Origin: Sphingomonas sp. 7/4-4
Lineage (GTDB): Bacteria; Pseudomonadota; Alphaproteobacteria; Sphingomonadales; Sphingomonadaceae
Reading direction: 5' to 3'
Assembly: GCF_027941955.1 (NCBI RefSeq)
Contig: NZ_CP115960.1
Span: forward strand, 3,116,501-3,180,500
Length of the DNA stretch: 64,000 nucleotides
The notes beneath the pieces were generated by a model, which did not search any database, had not been told where the DNA came from, and worked only from the letters and a program-made list of their open reading frames with translations. The first letter of the stretch is position 1, and every line of letters begins with the position of its first letter. Positions 38,012 to 47,701 of the stretch are shown one piece after another. Both the position numbers and the translations under genes were made by a program.

Positions 38012-38622
38012 TCACTGCAACGTCACTCCACCCTCTTCGCCGTGTCGGCCGAAGAACTGCATCAGCTGGACGACCAGCTCGGCGCGCGCGGAGAGCCCAT
38101 CGGCTTCGAGCAATGCCTGTTTCGAAGCGACGTCGAACGGCGCGATCTGGGCGATGCCGTTGACCAGCGATTCGTCGTCGAGCCGAGTCACCGCTTCCCA
38201 GTCGACCGCATAGCCGAGGCCGTCGGCGAATCGCCGCGATTCCATCTCGAGCGAGGCGCGCTCGGCCATTGCGAGCACTTCTCCGGTTCCTGCCTCTTCC
38301 AGCTCGGCCTCGACCTGGCGGAACGGCGTCGTGACCTGGAGCTCGCGCAGCACGGTGAAGCGTGCCAGCCCCTCGAGCACGATGTCGTACCGGCCGTCGG
38401 GCAACGCCTCGACCTCGGCGATACGGCCGACACAGCCGATATCGAACAGGGTGGGGGATCGCTGGCGTCACGCGGCTGGATCATGCCGATTCGCCGATCC
38501 CGCGCGAGCGCATCGGAGATCATCGCCCGATAGCGCGGCTCGAAGATGTGGAGCGGCAAGTGCATCCGCGGAAAGAGCAGGGCGCCCGCCAGCGGAAACA
38601 CCGAGAGCCGCGTTGCCGTCAT
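38012..38622 (-). CDS. LON peptidase substrate-binding domain protein (one frameshift near 38455)
   Basis: A stand-alone Lon N-terminal domain, about 202 residues, with no ATPase or protease part. The start is ATG 38622: TRLSVFPLAGALLFPRMHLPL and HIFEPRYRAMI. At the C/G run 38453-38457 one base is missing. With it the frame continues through DPPTLFDIGCVGRIAE and LPDGRYDIVLEGLARF to the end at 38012. Function unknown. It overlaps the thioredoxin stop. Confidence 0.88.
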
Positions 38623-39524
38623 CCGAACAGGATCGCCGAGAGCTTCCGCCGCTGCGCCGAGACCCAGGGATCCTCGAGCCCCACCGCCTCGAACAGCTTG
38701 AGCAGCCGCGCGCGGGCGGCGCCTTCGTTCCATTCGCGGTCCTCGGCGATCATCGCGAGCAGCGTCTGCGCGGCGGCGTCGCGGTCGCCCGCGGCCATCT
38801 GTCCGCCGGCGAGCTCGTAGCGCGCGTCCATGTCGCCGGTCGCGGCTTTGGCGGCGAGCCCTGACAGGTCCTCGACGGGAGTGGCCTCGCGGGCGAGCGC
38901 CAGCGCGGCGCGCGCCTGTTCGATCTCGGGGCCCTTGGCCGCGTCCTCGGGAAGCGCCGCGAGCGCGGCCTCGGCTTCGTCGGCGCGCCCGAGCGCGAGC
39001 AATGCGCGGGCGCGCCCGGCGGCGATCTGCGGATGCTCGGGCGCCATTTCGACGATCTGCTCGAAGACCGAGAGCGCGCGCTCGGCATCGCCATCGGCCA
39101 ATACCTGCTCGCCCATCGCGATCAGCGGTTCGAGCTCTGCCTCGGCCGCCGCCTCTTCGCTCTCCACCGGGAGCTGGCGGAGTATCTGGTCGAGCATCGT
39201 GCGCAGCTGGCTCTCCGTCCGCGCGGTCGACAGATCGGCGACGAGCTGGCCCTGGAACATCGCATAGACCGTCGGGATCGACCGCACCTGGAATTGCGCG
39301 GCGATGAACTGGTTCGCGTCGACATCGACCTTGGCGAGGGTGACGCCCTTGGCGGCATAGTCCGCGGTCACCTTTTCGAGGAGTGGAGTCAGCGCCTTGC
39401 ACGGCCCGCACCATTCGGCCCAGAAATCGATGACGACGAGGCTGGTCATCGACGGCTCGACGACGTCGCGGCGGAAGGCGTCGACCGCTTCCTTCTCGGC
39501 GGGGGACAATCCTAGCGTGGCCAA
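38619..39524 (-). CDS. Thioredoxin-domain co-chaperone (CnoX/YbbN-like)
   Basis: A 301-residue protein: a thioredoxin domain (residues ~10-120) with the active site WAEWCGPCKAL, then TPR-like helical repeats (AERALSVFEQIVEMAPEHPQ). The architecture matches YbbN/CnoX, a chaperedoxin; unlike E. coli YbbN it keeps both cysteines. First gene of the minus-strand thioredoxin, Lon-N, Trm112 unit. Start ATG 39524. Confidence 0.9.
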   Translation of the reverse strand: MATLGLSPAEKEAVDAFRRDVVEPSMTSLVVIDFWAEWCGPCKALTPLLEKVTADYAAKGVTLAKVDVDANQFIAAQFQVRSIPTVYAMFQGQLVADLSTARTESQLRTMLDQILRQLPVESEEAAAEAELEPLIAMGEQVLADGDAERALSVFEQIVEMAPEHPQIAAGRARALLALGRADEAEAALAALPEDAAKGPEIEQARAALALAREATPVEDLSGLAAKAATGDMDARYELAGGQMAAGDRDAAAQTLLAMIAEDREWNEGAARARLLKLFEAVGLEDPWVSAQRRKLSAILFG

Positions 39525-39696
39525 TGGGATGCTCCTGGCAATCGATCGGGGTTCGGGCGCTATGTGGGCGTTCGTGCTGCGCCCGCCAAGCCTTTTCCCG
39601 AATCGGTACTAGGGGCTTGCGCTGTCCGAAACCCGCTGCTAGTGGCCGCGCCTCACCCGCCCCCAGCGACACGTCGCAACGGGGGCAGACGCCAGA

Positions 39697-39771
<75 letters not shown>

Positions 39772-39984
39772 GCGCTGCCGCGTGGGATTTAGCCGTCTAA
39801 ATCCCGCTTTTAATCGGCAGCGCGGCCGGCACGGCACTTCGCCGTGTCCGACGGCGCAGCTTTGCCGCGGCGCGCTTCCCAACCTTCCGTTTCCAAATCC
39901 GCTCCTTATACGGCACATCTGCGATTTCCAGATTCGATCCCGTTCACCGGGGAGCCATCCCGGGTGTTTCAGAAAGCGCCCGTG

Positions 39985-40407
39985 ATGAAGTCCATCGTTT
40001 CCAACTCGCTGGCGCTCGCGCTTGCCTTGCTGCCCGTCGCCGTTCCCGCATTCGCCGACGAGGCGCCGGCCCCGCCGCTGGCGACCGAATGGCGCAATCC
40101 GTCCAACAGCGTCCATGTCCGCATCGACGAATGTGGCGGCCAGCTCTGCGGCACCGTCACCTGGGCGAGCGCCAAGGCCCAGGCCGATGCGCGCAAGGGC
40201 GGCACCGAAAATCTGGTTGGCACGCGGCTGTTCCGCGATCTCAAACCCGCCGGTGCCGGCAAGTGGAGCGGCAAGGTCTTCGTGCCCGATATCCGCAAGA
40301 CCTTCTCGGGCACGATCACCTTTGCCGATTCGAACACGATGGTCGGCAAGGGCTGCGTGCTGTTCGGGGTGATCTGCAAATCGCAGACATGGAAGCGGCT
40401 CCCCTGA
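39985..40407 (+). CDS. DUF2147 domain protein, secreted
   Basis: About 140 residues. A signal peptide (SLALALALLPVAVPAFA, cleavage after about residue 24) precedes a DUF2147 domain with TEWRNPSNSVHVRI, then CGGQLCGTVTWAS and GCVLFGVICKSQTWKR. Four cysteines probably form disulphides. DUF2147 proteins are periplasmic or outer-membrane associated and of unknown function. ATG 39985 gives the standard signal; the earlier in-frame start at 39844 covers non-coding sequence. Confidence 0.85.
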   Translation: MKSIVSNSLALALALLPVAVPAFADEAPAPPLATEWRNPSNSVHVRIDECGGQLCGTVTWASAKAQADARKGGTENLVGTRLFRDLKPAGAGKWSGKVFVPDIRKTFSGTITFADSNTMVGKGCVLFGVICKSQTWKRLP

Positions 40408-40462
40408 ATTCGGACGCAGCTTCCGGACTGACCGCGCGCGCTTTCTCGGCTAGAAGCGCAGC

Positions 40463-41260
40463 ATGGCACAAGCACCCATCAGAATCGGCATCGGCGGCTG
40501 GACCTTCGAGCCATGGCGCGGGACCTTCTATCCGGAGGGCCTGAGCCAGAAGAAGGAGCTCGAATTCGCCAGCCGCGCGCTGGGCGCGATCGAGATCAAC
40601 GGCACTTATTACTCCACCTTCAAGCCGGCGACCTTCGAAGGCTGGGCGAAGACCGCGCCCGACGGCTTCGTCTTCACGGTCAAGGCGTCGCGCTTCTGCA
40701 CCAATCGAAAGATACTCGCCGAGGGCGGTGAATCGATCCGGCGCTTCGTCTCGCAGGGGCTCGTCGAGCTCGGCGACAAGCTCGGCCCGATCTTCTGGCA
40801 GTTCATGGCGACCAAGAAGTTCGACGTGGAGGATTTCCGCGCCTTCCTCGCCCTGCTCCCGCGCGACGAGGCCGGCGTGAAGCTCCGCCACGCGGTCCAG
40901 GTGCGCCACGACAGCTTCCATGTGCCCGAGTTCGTGGCGCTGTGCCGCGATGCCGGCGTCGCGATCGTCTATGCCGATTCACCGCAATATCCCGCGATCG
41001 CCGACATCACCGGCGACTTCGTCTATGCCCGGCTCGAGGCCGGCGAGGACGACAATCCGCTCTGCTATCCCGAATCGGATTTCCCGCGCTGGACCGAGGC
41101 CGCGAAGACCTGGGCGAGCGGCGGCCGTCCCGAAGGGCTGCCCTATGTCACTGCGGAGGCTCCGCCGGCGACGCCGCGCGAGACCTTCATCTTCTTCATC
41201 CATGGCGGCAAGGTCCGCGCGCCGGCGGCGGCGCAGGAATTGACTCGCAGGCTGGCCTAG
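40463..41260 (+). CDS. DUF72 family protein (YecE-like)
   Basis: A 265-residue TIM-barrel DUF72 protein with the family start RIGIGGWTFEPWRGTFYPEG, then EINGTYYSTFKPATFEGWA and FVYARLE. A role in Fe-S or nucleic acid metabolism has been suggested but is unproven. It is convergent with the CoA-transferase gene; the two stops overlap by 4 bases. Confidence 0.9.
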   Translation: MAQAPIRIGIGGWTFEPWRGTFYPEGLSQKKELEFASRALGAIEINGTYYSTFKPATFEGWAKTAPDGFVFTVKASRFCTNRKILAEGGESIRRFVSQGLVELGDKLGPIFWQFMATKKFDVEDFRAFLALLPRDEAGVKLRHAVQVRHDSFHVPEFVALCRDAGVAIVYADSPQYPAIADITGDFVYARLEAGEDDNPLCYPESDFPRWTEAAKTWASGGRPEGLPYVTAEAPPATPRETFIFFIHGGKVRAPAAAQELTRRLA

Positions 41261-42366
41261 GGCCGCTTCGGGCTCGGCTTGTCCGAAACCATCCGCTCGC
41301 CGTCGATCACGATCGGGCTGGCCAGTCCCGGCAGACCCTCGCGCTCGATCTGCATTCCGCGCGCGATCACCTGCGGATCGGCGAACACTTCGTCGACCGT
41401 GTTGATCGGTCCGGCCGGCACGCCCGCCGCCTCGAGCGCCTCGTAGAGATCGGCCTTGGCCCAGCGCTGAATGGCGGCTGTGACGAGCGGGATCAGCACC
41501 GCCCGATGGGTCACCCGCGCCGGATTAGTTGCGAAACGCGGATCGCCGGCGAGATCGAGTCCCACCACGTCGCACAATTTCCGGAACTGCGAATCATTGC
41601 CCACTGCGACGATCAGCGCGCCGTCTTTGGTCTCGAAGGCCTGGTACGGGACCAGATTGGCGTGGCCGTTGCCCATCCGGTGGGGAACCCTGGCCGGGTT
41701 CGCCATCCAGTTGAGCGCCTGATTGGCGAGCACACCCACCTGGGTATCGAGCAGCGCCATGTCGATATGCGCGCCCTCGCCGGTGACGTCACGACGTCGC
41801 AGTGCCGCGAGGATCGCGACTGCCGAATAGACCCCGGTGAAGATGTCGGCATAAGCGACGCCGGCTTTCTGCGGCGCGCCGTCGGGCTCGCCGGTCAGCG
41901 ACATCGCTCCGCCCATGCCCTGGATGATGAAATCATAGCCGGCGCGGTGGGCGTAGGGCCCGTCCTGCCCGAAGCCGGTGATCGAGCAGACCACAAGCCG
42001 CGGATCGGCGGCGCGCAAGGCAGCGGGATCGAGCCCGTATTTGGCGAGCCCACCGACCTTGTAATTCTCGATCACCACATCGGCGTCCGCGATCAGCGCG
42101 CGAGCCTCGGCCTGTCCCTCGGGCGTGGCGATGTCGATGCCGCGGCTCTCCTTGCCGCGATTGCAGGCATGGAAATAGGCCGCGTTGAGATTCTCGCCGT
42201 TCGGACCGTGGAGGAAGGGCGGCCCCCAGTGCCGCGTGTCGTCGCCCGCGCCCGGCCGCTCGACCTTGATCACCTCGGCCCCCAGATCGGCGAGCAACTG
42301 GCCGCACCATGGCCCGGCGAGGATCCGTGCCAGCTCGACGACCCGAAGCCCCTCGAGCGGCTTCAC
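41257..42366 (-). CDS. CaiB/BaiF family CoA-transferase (probable succinyl-CoA:glutarate CoA-transferase)
   Basis: A 369-residue family III CoA-transferase. The signature runs LEGLRVVELARILAGPWC, VIKVERPGAGDDTRHWGPP, and the region with VVIENYKVGGL and CSITGFGQDGPYAHRAGYDF; the Asp in GYDF is near the catalytic position. The start is GTG 42366, overlapping the GNAT stop. Adjacency to glutaryl-CoA dehydrogenase, two genes upstream on the same strand, points to glutarate activation (GcdG/SUGCT-like); this is inference from context. Confidence 0.85.
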   Translation of the reverse strand: MKPLEGLRVVELARILAGPWCGQLLADLGAEVIKVERPGAGDDTRHWGPPFLHGPNGENLNAAYFHACNRGKESRGIDIATPEGQAEARALIADADVVIENYKVGGLAKYGLDPAALRAADPRLVVCSITGFGQDGPYAHRAGYDFIIQGMGGAMSLTGEPDGAPQKAGVAYADIFTGVYSAVAILAALRRRDVTGEGAHIDMALLDTQVGVLANQALNWMANPARVPHRMGNGHANLVPYQAFETKDGALIVAVGNDSQFRKLCDVVGLDLAGDPRFATNPARVTHRAVLIPLVTAAIQRWAKADLYEALEAAGVPAGPINTVDEVFADPQVIARGMQIEREGLPGLASPIVIDGERMVSDKPSPKRP

Positions 42367-42884
42367 GGCCTGCGGATCTCGTAGATCACGTGGGGTTTCA
42401 TCTCGCCCGCCATCAGCCGTAATTCGGGAGGTCCGGCCCGCAGCACGCCGCCGATCTTCTCCATCGCCTTGCGCGAGCGGACATTGCCCTCGCCGACGGT
42501 GAAGACGACGGTGCCGACCTGGGCGTGGATATGATCGAGCATCAGCCGCTTGATTTCGCGATTATAGCTGCCGCCCCAATAGTCGCGCGCAAGATAGGTC
42601 CAGCCGATCTCGATCTCGTCGGCCTCGGGCTTCCAATTGTCGTAACGCGACGATCCGATCACCTTGCCGGTGGTGCGATCGAGGATCGTCAGCGCGCCGC
42701 CGCTCGCCATTCCAGCGTCGAAATAGGCGCGGAACACGTCTTCCTTCCAGCGGTCGTGCGCCGGATGGACTTCCCAGATCAGCGGATCGGACGCGACGGC
42801 GAACAACGCCTCCCAATCGTCCGGCGTGCTCGGGCGCAGCGTCACGCGTTCGCCGGTGAGTGTCGGCTGGCGGTCGGGCGCCAT
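42363..42884 (-). CDS. GNAT family N-acetyltransferase
   Basis: A 173-residue acetyltransferase of the RimJ/RimL-like branch: TLTGERVTLRPSTPDDWEALF at the N-terminus, EIEIGWTYLARDYWGGSYNRE in the acetyl-CoA region and a late VGEGNVRSRKAMEKIGG (helix and strand after the P-loop). The substrate is unknown. It lies between the CoA-transferase and gcdH with overlapping stops and starts, so it belongs to the same operon. Confidence 0.88.
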   Translation of the reverse strand: MAPDRQPTLTGERVTLRPSTPDDWEALFAVASDPLIWEVHPAHDRWKEDVFRAYFDAGMASGGALTILDRTTGKVIGSSRYDNWKPEADEIEIGWTYLARDYWGGSYNREIKRLMLDHIHAQVGTVVFTVGEGNVRSRKAMEKIGGVLRAGPPELRLMAGEMKPHVIYEIRRP

Positions 42885-44068
42885 CAGAAGGCCGCGATGC
42901 CGGTGATCGCGCGGCCGAGGATCAGGCCGTGCACGTCGTGTGTGCCTTCATAGGTGTTGACCGTCTCGAGGTTGATCGCGTGGCGCATCACGTGGAATTC
43001 GGCCGAGATGCCGTTGCCGCCGTGCATGTCGCGCGCGACCCGGGCGATATCGAGCGCCTTGCCGCAATTGTTGCGCTTGATGATGCTGATCGCCTCGGGG
43101 CTCAGCGCGCCTTCGTCGAACATACGCCCGCAGCGCAGGGCGGCCTGCAGCCCAAGCGCGATCTCGGTCTGCATGTTGGCGAGCTTGAGCTGGACGAGCT
43201 GCGTCGAGGCCAGCGGCTTGCCGAATTGGGCACGATCGAGCGTATATTGCCGTGCCGCGTGCATGCACGCTTCCGCGGCACCCATGGTGCCCCAGGCGAT
43301 GCCGTAGCGCGCGCGGTTGAGGCAGCCGAACGGCCCCTTCAGACCCTGCACCTCAGGGAGCAGCGCGTCCTCGCTCACTTCCACGCCGTCCATCACGATC
43401 TCGCCGGTCACCGAGGCGCGGAGCGAAAGCTTGCCTTCGATCTTGGGCGTCGAGAGCCCCGCCATGCCGCGTTCGAGCACGAAGCCCTTGATCCCGCCGC
43501 CATGCGCATCGGACTTGGCCCAGACGACCATGACGTCGGCGATCGGCGAATTTGTGATCCACATCTTGGTGCCGGTCAGCCGATAGCCGCCGTCGACCTT
43601 CTCGGCGCGGGTGCGCATGCCGCCGGGATCGGAGCCGGCATCGGGCTCGGTCAAGCCGAAGCAGCCGATCCATTCGCCGGTGGCGAGCTTCGGCAAATAT
43701 TTCCGCTTCTGTGCCTCGGTGCCATAGGCATAGATCGGGTGCATCACGAGGCTGCTCTGCACGCTCATCGCCGAGCGATAGCCCGAATCGACGCGTTCGA
43801 CTTCGCGCGCGACCAGCCCGTAGGCGACATAGCCGAGCCCGGCGCCGCCATAGCTTTCGGGGATCGTCGGGCCGAGCAGCCCCAGTGCGCCCATCTCGGA
43901 CATGATCTCGCGGTCGAACCGCTCCTCGAGGAAGGCGCTGGTCACGCGCGGCAGCAATTCGCCTTGCGCGTAATCGCGCGCGGCGGCTTGCACCATCCGT
44001 TCCTCGTCGGTCAGCTGCGCGTCGAGCGCGAACGGATCCTGCCAGTCGAACCGGCCCATCTCTGCCAT
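42884..44068 (-). CDS. gcdH: Acyl-CoA dehydrogenase, glutaryl-CoA dehydrogenase type
   Basis: A 394-residue FAD enzyme. Glutaryl-CoA dehydrogenase features are visible: [34 protein letters not shown], and the catalytic glutamate in [20 protein letters not shown]. It oxidises and decarboxylates glutaryl-CoA to crotonyl-CoA in Lys/Trp breakdown. ATG 44068 starts MAEMGRFDW; further in-frame upstream codons cover the next gene and are not used. Confidence 0.9.
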   Translation of the reverse strand: MAEMGRFDWQDPFALDAQLTDEERMVQAAARDYAQGELLPRVTSAFLEERFDREIMSEMGALGLLGPTIPESYGGAGLGYVAYGLVAREVERVDSGYRSAMSVQSSLVMHPIYAYGTEAQKRKYLPKLATGEWIGCFGLTEPDAGSDPGGMRTRAEKVDGGYRLTGTKMWITNSPIADVMVVWAKSDAHGGGIKGFVLERGMAGLSTPKIEGKLSLRASVTGEIVMDGVEVSEDALLPEVQGLKGPFGCLNRARYGIAWGTMGAAEACMHAARQYTLDRAQFGKPLASTQLVQLKLANMQTEIALGLQAALRCGRMFDEGALSPEAISIIKRNNCGKALDIARVARDMHGGNGISAEFHVMRHAINLETVNTYEGTHDVHGLILGRAITGIAAF

Positions 44069-44078
44069 TGGTCTTCCT

Positions 44079-44941
44079 TCAGCTGCTCGCCGGGCGTGCG
44101 ACGGATGCCGCGGCCGGCGGCGTTGCGGCGGGCGCTGCGAGTGCCGCCCGTTCGATCTCGAGCAGCCCTTCTCGCGCCGCGATATAGCGTTTGGCGGCGG
44201 CCACCCAGCTCTCGGCGCTCGCCACGCCGGGCATGTGTACCACTTCGGCGAGCGCGGTCTCGACATCGCCGTGCTCGAGCGCGAGCCGGGCGCGCCGCAT
44301 CCGGTCCGACGTGCGCGGGCTCGGCGATTCGGCCTGGCGCAGCACGACGAGGTCGCTCAGCAGCCGCCGCGCGCTCATCCACATGCTGTCATCGGCGCCG
44401 CTCGCGAGTCGCGGCCGGATCGCCTCCAGCGCCAGCCGCAAGTCGCCCAACGTCACCGGTTCGGCCGAGGCGTGCAGGATCCGGCTCACCGCTTCGCCAT
44501 GATCTTCGCCGAAGCGCTGGCGGAGCTGGGCTTCGAGCGGCCCCAGCGGCTGGCCGCGTTCCAAAGCACGGCGCACGCCTGCGGCGATCATCAATTGTTC
44601 CGCGCGGCTCGCATAATTCGACGCGTTGCGGGCGCTGCCGCTGATATCGCGCAGCCGCAGCTCGAGCTGGTCGAGCCTGCCGGCAAGCTCCTGCTCGCGT
44701 GCGCTCAGCGTCGCGACATCGGTGCCGGCGGGCAAGGCGGCGGCGCGATTCGGCTCGGTCTGGACGGTCTCGACCGGAACGAGGCTCGGCACCGGGCGCG
44801 GTGGGCCGCCGGCACCGCCGAGCTGGAACGCTGCCGCGGTCACGGCGACGCCGCCGACAAAGGCAAGACCGCCGATCAGATAGGGGTCCGCGTCTCGGGG
44901 CCGCGGGCCGGCTCCGGCGGCGCGAGGGGCTCGTCGCTCAT
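44079..44941 (-). CDS. Mic60/mitofilin-like membrane protein next to hemD (one frameshift near 44906)
   Basis: About 287 residues. ATG 44941 begins [12 protein letters not shown]; after one added C at 44905-44907 the frame continues [16 protein letters not shown], forming a transmembrane helix (~18-42). A predicted coiled coil follows ([20 protein letters not shown]) and a C-terminal helical domain ([10 protein letters not shown] to [17 protein letters not shown]). That architecture and the position after hemC-hemD correspond to the bacterial mitofilin homologue, which shapes inner membranes. The assignment rests on context and layout, not clear sequence identity. Confidence 0.65.
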
Positions 44942-44971
44942 GCCCCCTTATTCGCTGCGTCGCCCGCGCGG

Positions 44972-45640
44972 TCAATCGGCGAGCGCGATTGCCGCGTCGA
45001 TCAGGGCCTCGCTATCGACGTCGTCAGGGACGACGCGCTGTTCCCAGCCTCCGCCGGCGGCCTCCGTCGCGCGCGCGCTGACTGCGACCAAAGCGATGCC
45101 GCTCCGCGCCAATCCCGCGGCATCGACAATCTCGGCCAGCCGCGCGCCCGCACGCGCCGACTGGACCAAAGCGACGCTGCCGGCGAGGTGCGCCGGGTCG
45201 CGAGGCGCAATGGGTTCGCTGGCATAGACCGTGATCACCTGGGCGACGATTCCGCCTTCCTCCAGCATGCGTTCCCGACCCGCCAGATGCAGCGCACTGC
45301 GAATCCTCGCCGCGCCGGCCCTTGCGACAAGCGCTTCGGCGCCGTCGGTCCCCACGCAGGCGACATCGAACCCCGCCTGCCGCGCCGCCTCGGCGGTCGG
45401 CGCGCCCACTGCATAGACCGGCAAGCGACGGAAAGCCGCGAGCCCAGGCCCGCCATGACGGATGGCGTTCGCGCTGGTCAGTATCAGCGCGTCGAACTTC
45501 TCCGTGTGCCCGAGGATCCACGGTTCGGGATGCACTTCGAACAGCGGCATCCGGATCGCAATGCCCCCGCGCGCCTCGATCGCTGCCGCAGTGACGCAAT
45601 TGCCCGGCTCGGGCCGCAGCACTGCGATTCCGCGGCTCAT
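44972..45640 (-). CDS. hemD: Uroporphyrinogen-III synthase
   Basis: A 222-residue HemD closing the tetrapyrrole ring. The family is weakly conserved, but RGIAVLRPEPGN at the start, LILTSANAIRHGG (~residue 53), VYAVGAPTAEAARQAGF and late VSARATEAA fit. Start ATG 45640 overlaps the hemC stop. Upstream open frame is shadow. Confidence 0.88.
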   Translation of the reverse strand: MSRGIAVLRPEPGNCVTAAAIEARGGIAIRMPLFEVHPEPWILGHTEKFDALILTSANAIRHGGPGLAAFRRLPVYAVGAPTAEAARQAGFDVACVGTDGAEALVARAGAARIRSALHLAGRERMLEEGGIVAQVITVYASEPIAPRDPAHLAGSVALVQSARAGARLAEIVDAAGLARSGIALVAVSARATEAAGGGWEQRVVPDDVDSEALIDAAIALAD

Positions 45641-46550
45641 CCGGCGAACAGCCGGCGGATCTCGTCGGGTGCGCCCAGCAGCAGATCCCGTGCCACTGCG
45701 ATCGGCAGGACGCTGTCGGTCGGCGCGCCCGCTTCCTGCGCAGTGACGTGAACGCTGCCGTCCTCGGACAACAGCTCGGCCCTCAACGTCATGATCGCGC
45801 CTTCGATCGTTGCCAGCGCCGCCACCGGCGAATGGCAATCGGCCTTGAGCGCGGCGAGCAATGCGCGCTCGGCGATGACACAGGCATGCGTGATCGGATC
45901 GTCGATCTTCGCCAGCATCGCCCTGGTGTGCGTATCGTCGGCACGGCATTCGATCCCCACCGCGCCCTGCGCGGGGCGGGCAGCATCAGGTTGATCGGTA
46001 TCGGAATTCCGACGTCATGACGCCCAAGCCGATCGAGCCCCGCTGCGGCGAGCAAGGTCGCGTCAACTTCCCCGGCGGCGAGCTTGGCCAGCCGCGTGTC
46101 GACATTGCCGCGGAACAGAGTGATGCGGACATCGGGCCGGAGCTTGCGGATCTGCGCCGCACGCCGCGGCGAGCTCGTCCCCACCACTGCCCCCTGCGGA
46201 AGCGCATCGATCGAGTCGGCGCCGACCAGCCGGTCCTGCACGTCAGCGCGCGGCAGCATCGCCGCGATCGCGATCTCGGCGGGGCGGATCGTCTCGACAT
46301 CCTTCATCGAATGCACTGCGGCGTCGATCTCGCCGTCCAGCAATGCGCGGTCGAGTTCCTTGGTCCACAATGCCTTGCCGCCGATCTCGGCGAGCGCACG
46401 GTCCTGCACCTTGTCGCCGGTGGTGCGGATCGCGACGATCTCGATGGCGTCGGGCGTGAGCGCGTGCGCGGCGATCAGCGCATCGCGCACCATATTGGCC
46501 TGAGTGAGGGCAAGCGGCGAGCCGCGGCTGCCGAGACGGAAGAGACTCAT
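45637..46550 (-). CDS. hemC: Porphobilinogen deaminase (one frameshift near 45974)
   Basis: HemC joins four porphobilinogens into hydroxymethylbilane. The N-terminus RLGSRGSPLALTQAN, the VHSMKDVET dipyrromethane region, VGTSSPRRAAQIRKL and LAAAGLDRLGR are intact. After NLMLPAP the frame breaks at the G/C run 45973-45976; with one base added it reads AQGAVGIECRADD, then VIAERALLAALKADCHSPVAA (cofactor Cys in DCHSPV). Operon hemC-hemD-Mic60-like. Confidence 0.94.
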
Positions 46551-46563
46551 TTCGCGCCCATAT

Positions 46564-46653
46564 CCGTTCGGGCTGAGCTTGTCGAAGCGCCGCCCCTTCG
46601 ACGCCGCCTGCGGCGTCGCTCAGGACAGGCTTCGACAAGCTCAGGGCGAACGG
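46564..46653. repeat. Palindromic intergenic repeat (GCTTGTCGAAGC family)
   Basis: The arms 46564-46588 and 46629-46653 are inverted repeats with 2 mismatches in 25. It separates the divergent hemC and tsaD. One arm recurs at 37970-37996. Confidence 0.75.
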
Positions 46654-46666
46654 TTAGGGGACATGC

Positions 46667-47691
46667 ATGGCGCTGATTCTGGGACTTGAATCGAGCTGCG
46701 ACGAGACTGCCGCCGCTCTGGTGACGAGCGATCGCCGGATTCTCGCGCACAAGCTTGCGGGGCAGGAAGCGGCGCACCGGCCTTATGGCGGAGTCGTTCC
46801 CGAAATCGCCGCGCGCGCGCATGTCGAAGTGATGGCCCCGCTGGTCGAGGCCGCGCTCGCCGAGGCCGGGATCACACTCGCGCAAGTCGACGCCGTCGCC
46901 GCAACCGCCGGGCCCGGGCTGATCGGCGGCGTCATGGTCGGGCTGGTCACCGGCAAGGCGCTCGCGCTCGCCAGCGGCAAGCCGCTGATCGCAGTAAACC
47001 ATCTCGAAGGCCACGGCCTGTCGCCGCGACTCGCTGACCCCGATCTCGCTTTCCCCTATCTGCTGCTGCTCGTCTCGGGCGGGCATTGCCAGTTGCTGCT
47101 GGTCGAGGGGTGGGCCGCTATCGCCGGCTCGCCACGACGATCGACGATGCCGCGGGCGAGGCGTTCGACAAGACCGCCAAATTGCTCGGGCTCGGCTTTC
47201 CCGGCGGTCCCGCGGTCGAGAAAGCCGCAGCGCTGGGCAATCCCCGCGCCGTGCCGCTGCCGCGCCCGCTGGTCGGCTCTTCGGAACCGCATTTCTCCTT
47301 CGCCGGATTGAAGAGCGCCGTCGCGCGCGTCGTCGATCAGTACAAAGCCGAGGATATCGCCGCTTCCTTCCAGCAGGCGGTGATCGATTGCCTGCTCGAT
47401 CGCACGCGCCGTGCGCTGCAGTCGGTCGACGCCACTGCGCTGGTCGTCGCGGGCGGAGTCGCCGCGAATGCCGGCGTTCGCAATGCGCTGGAGAGGCTTG
47501 CCGGCGAACACGGCATGCGTTTCGTCGCGCCGCCGCTGTGGCTATGCACCGACAATGCCGCGATGATCGCCTGGGCCGGCGCCGAGCGATTCGCAGCCGG
47601 GCTCACCGATCCGCTCGATTTCCCGGCCCGTCCGCGCTGGCCGCTCGATCCGGGGGCGGAGAAAGTGCGCGGCGCGGGCGTGAAGGCATGA
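46667..47691 (+). CDS. tsaD: tRNA threonylcarbamoyladenosine transferase TsaD (one frameshift near 47108)
   Basis: TsaD completes t6A37 synthesis and is essential. Start ATG 46667: [16 protein letters not shown]. The metal site [16 protein letters not shown] and NHLEGH are present, as is [16 protein letters not shown]. The G run 47107-47110 lacks one base; restored, it continues [21 protein letters not shown] to FPGGPAVEK, then [10 protein letters not shown] at the end. Followed by gpsA 10 bases later. Confidence 0.94.
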
Positions 47692-47701
47692 GGATCGCCA
47701 A

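Noticed and set aside
42860-44644. 594-codon plus-strand frame over gcdH
   Set aside because: It is antisense to gcdH, which has every acyl-CoA dehydrogenase motif.
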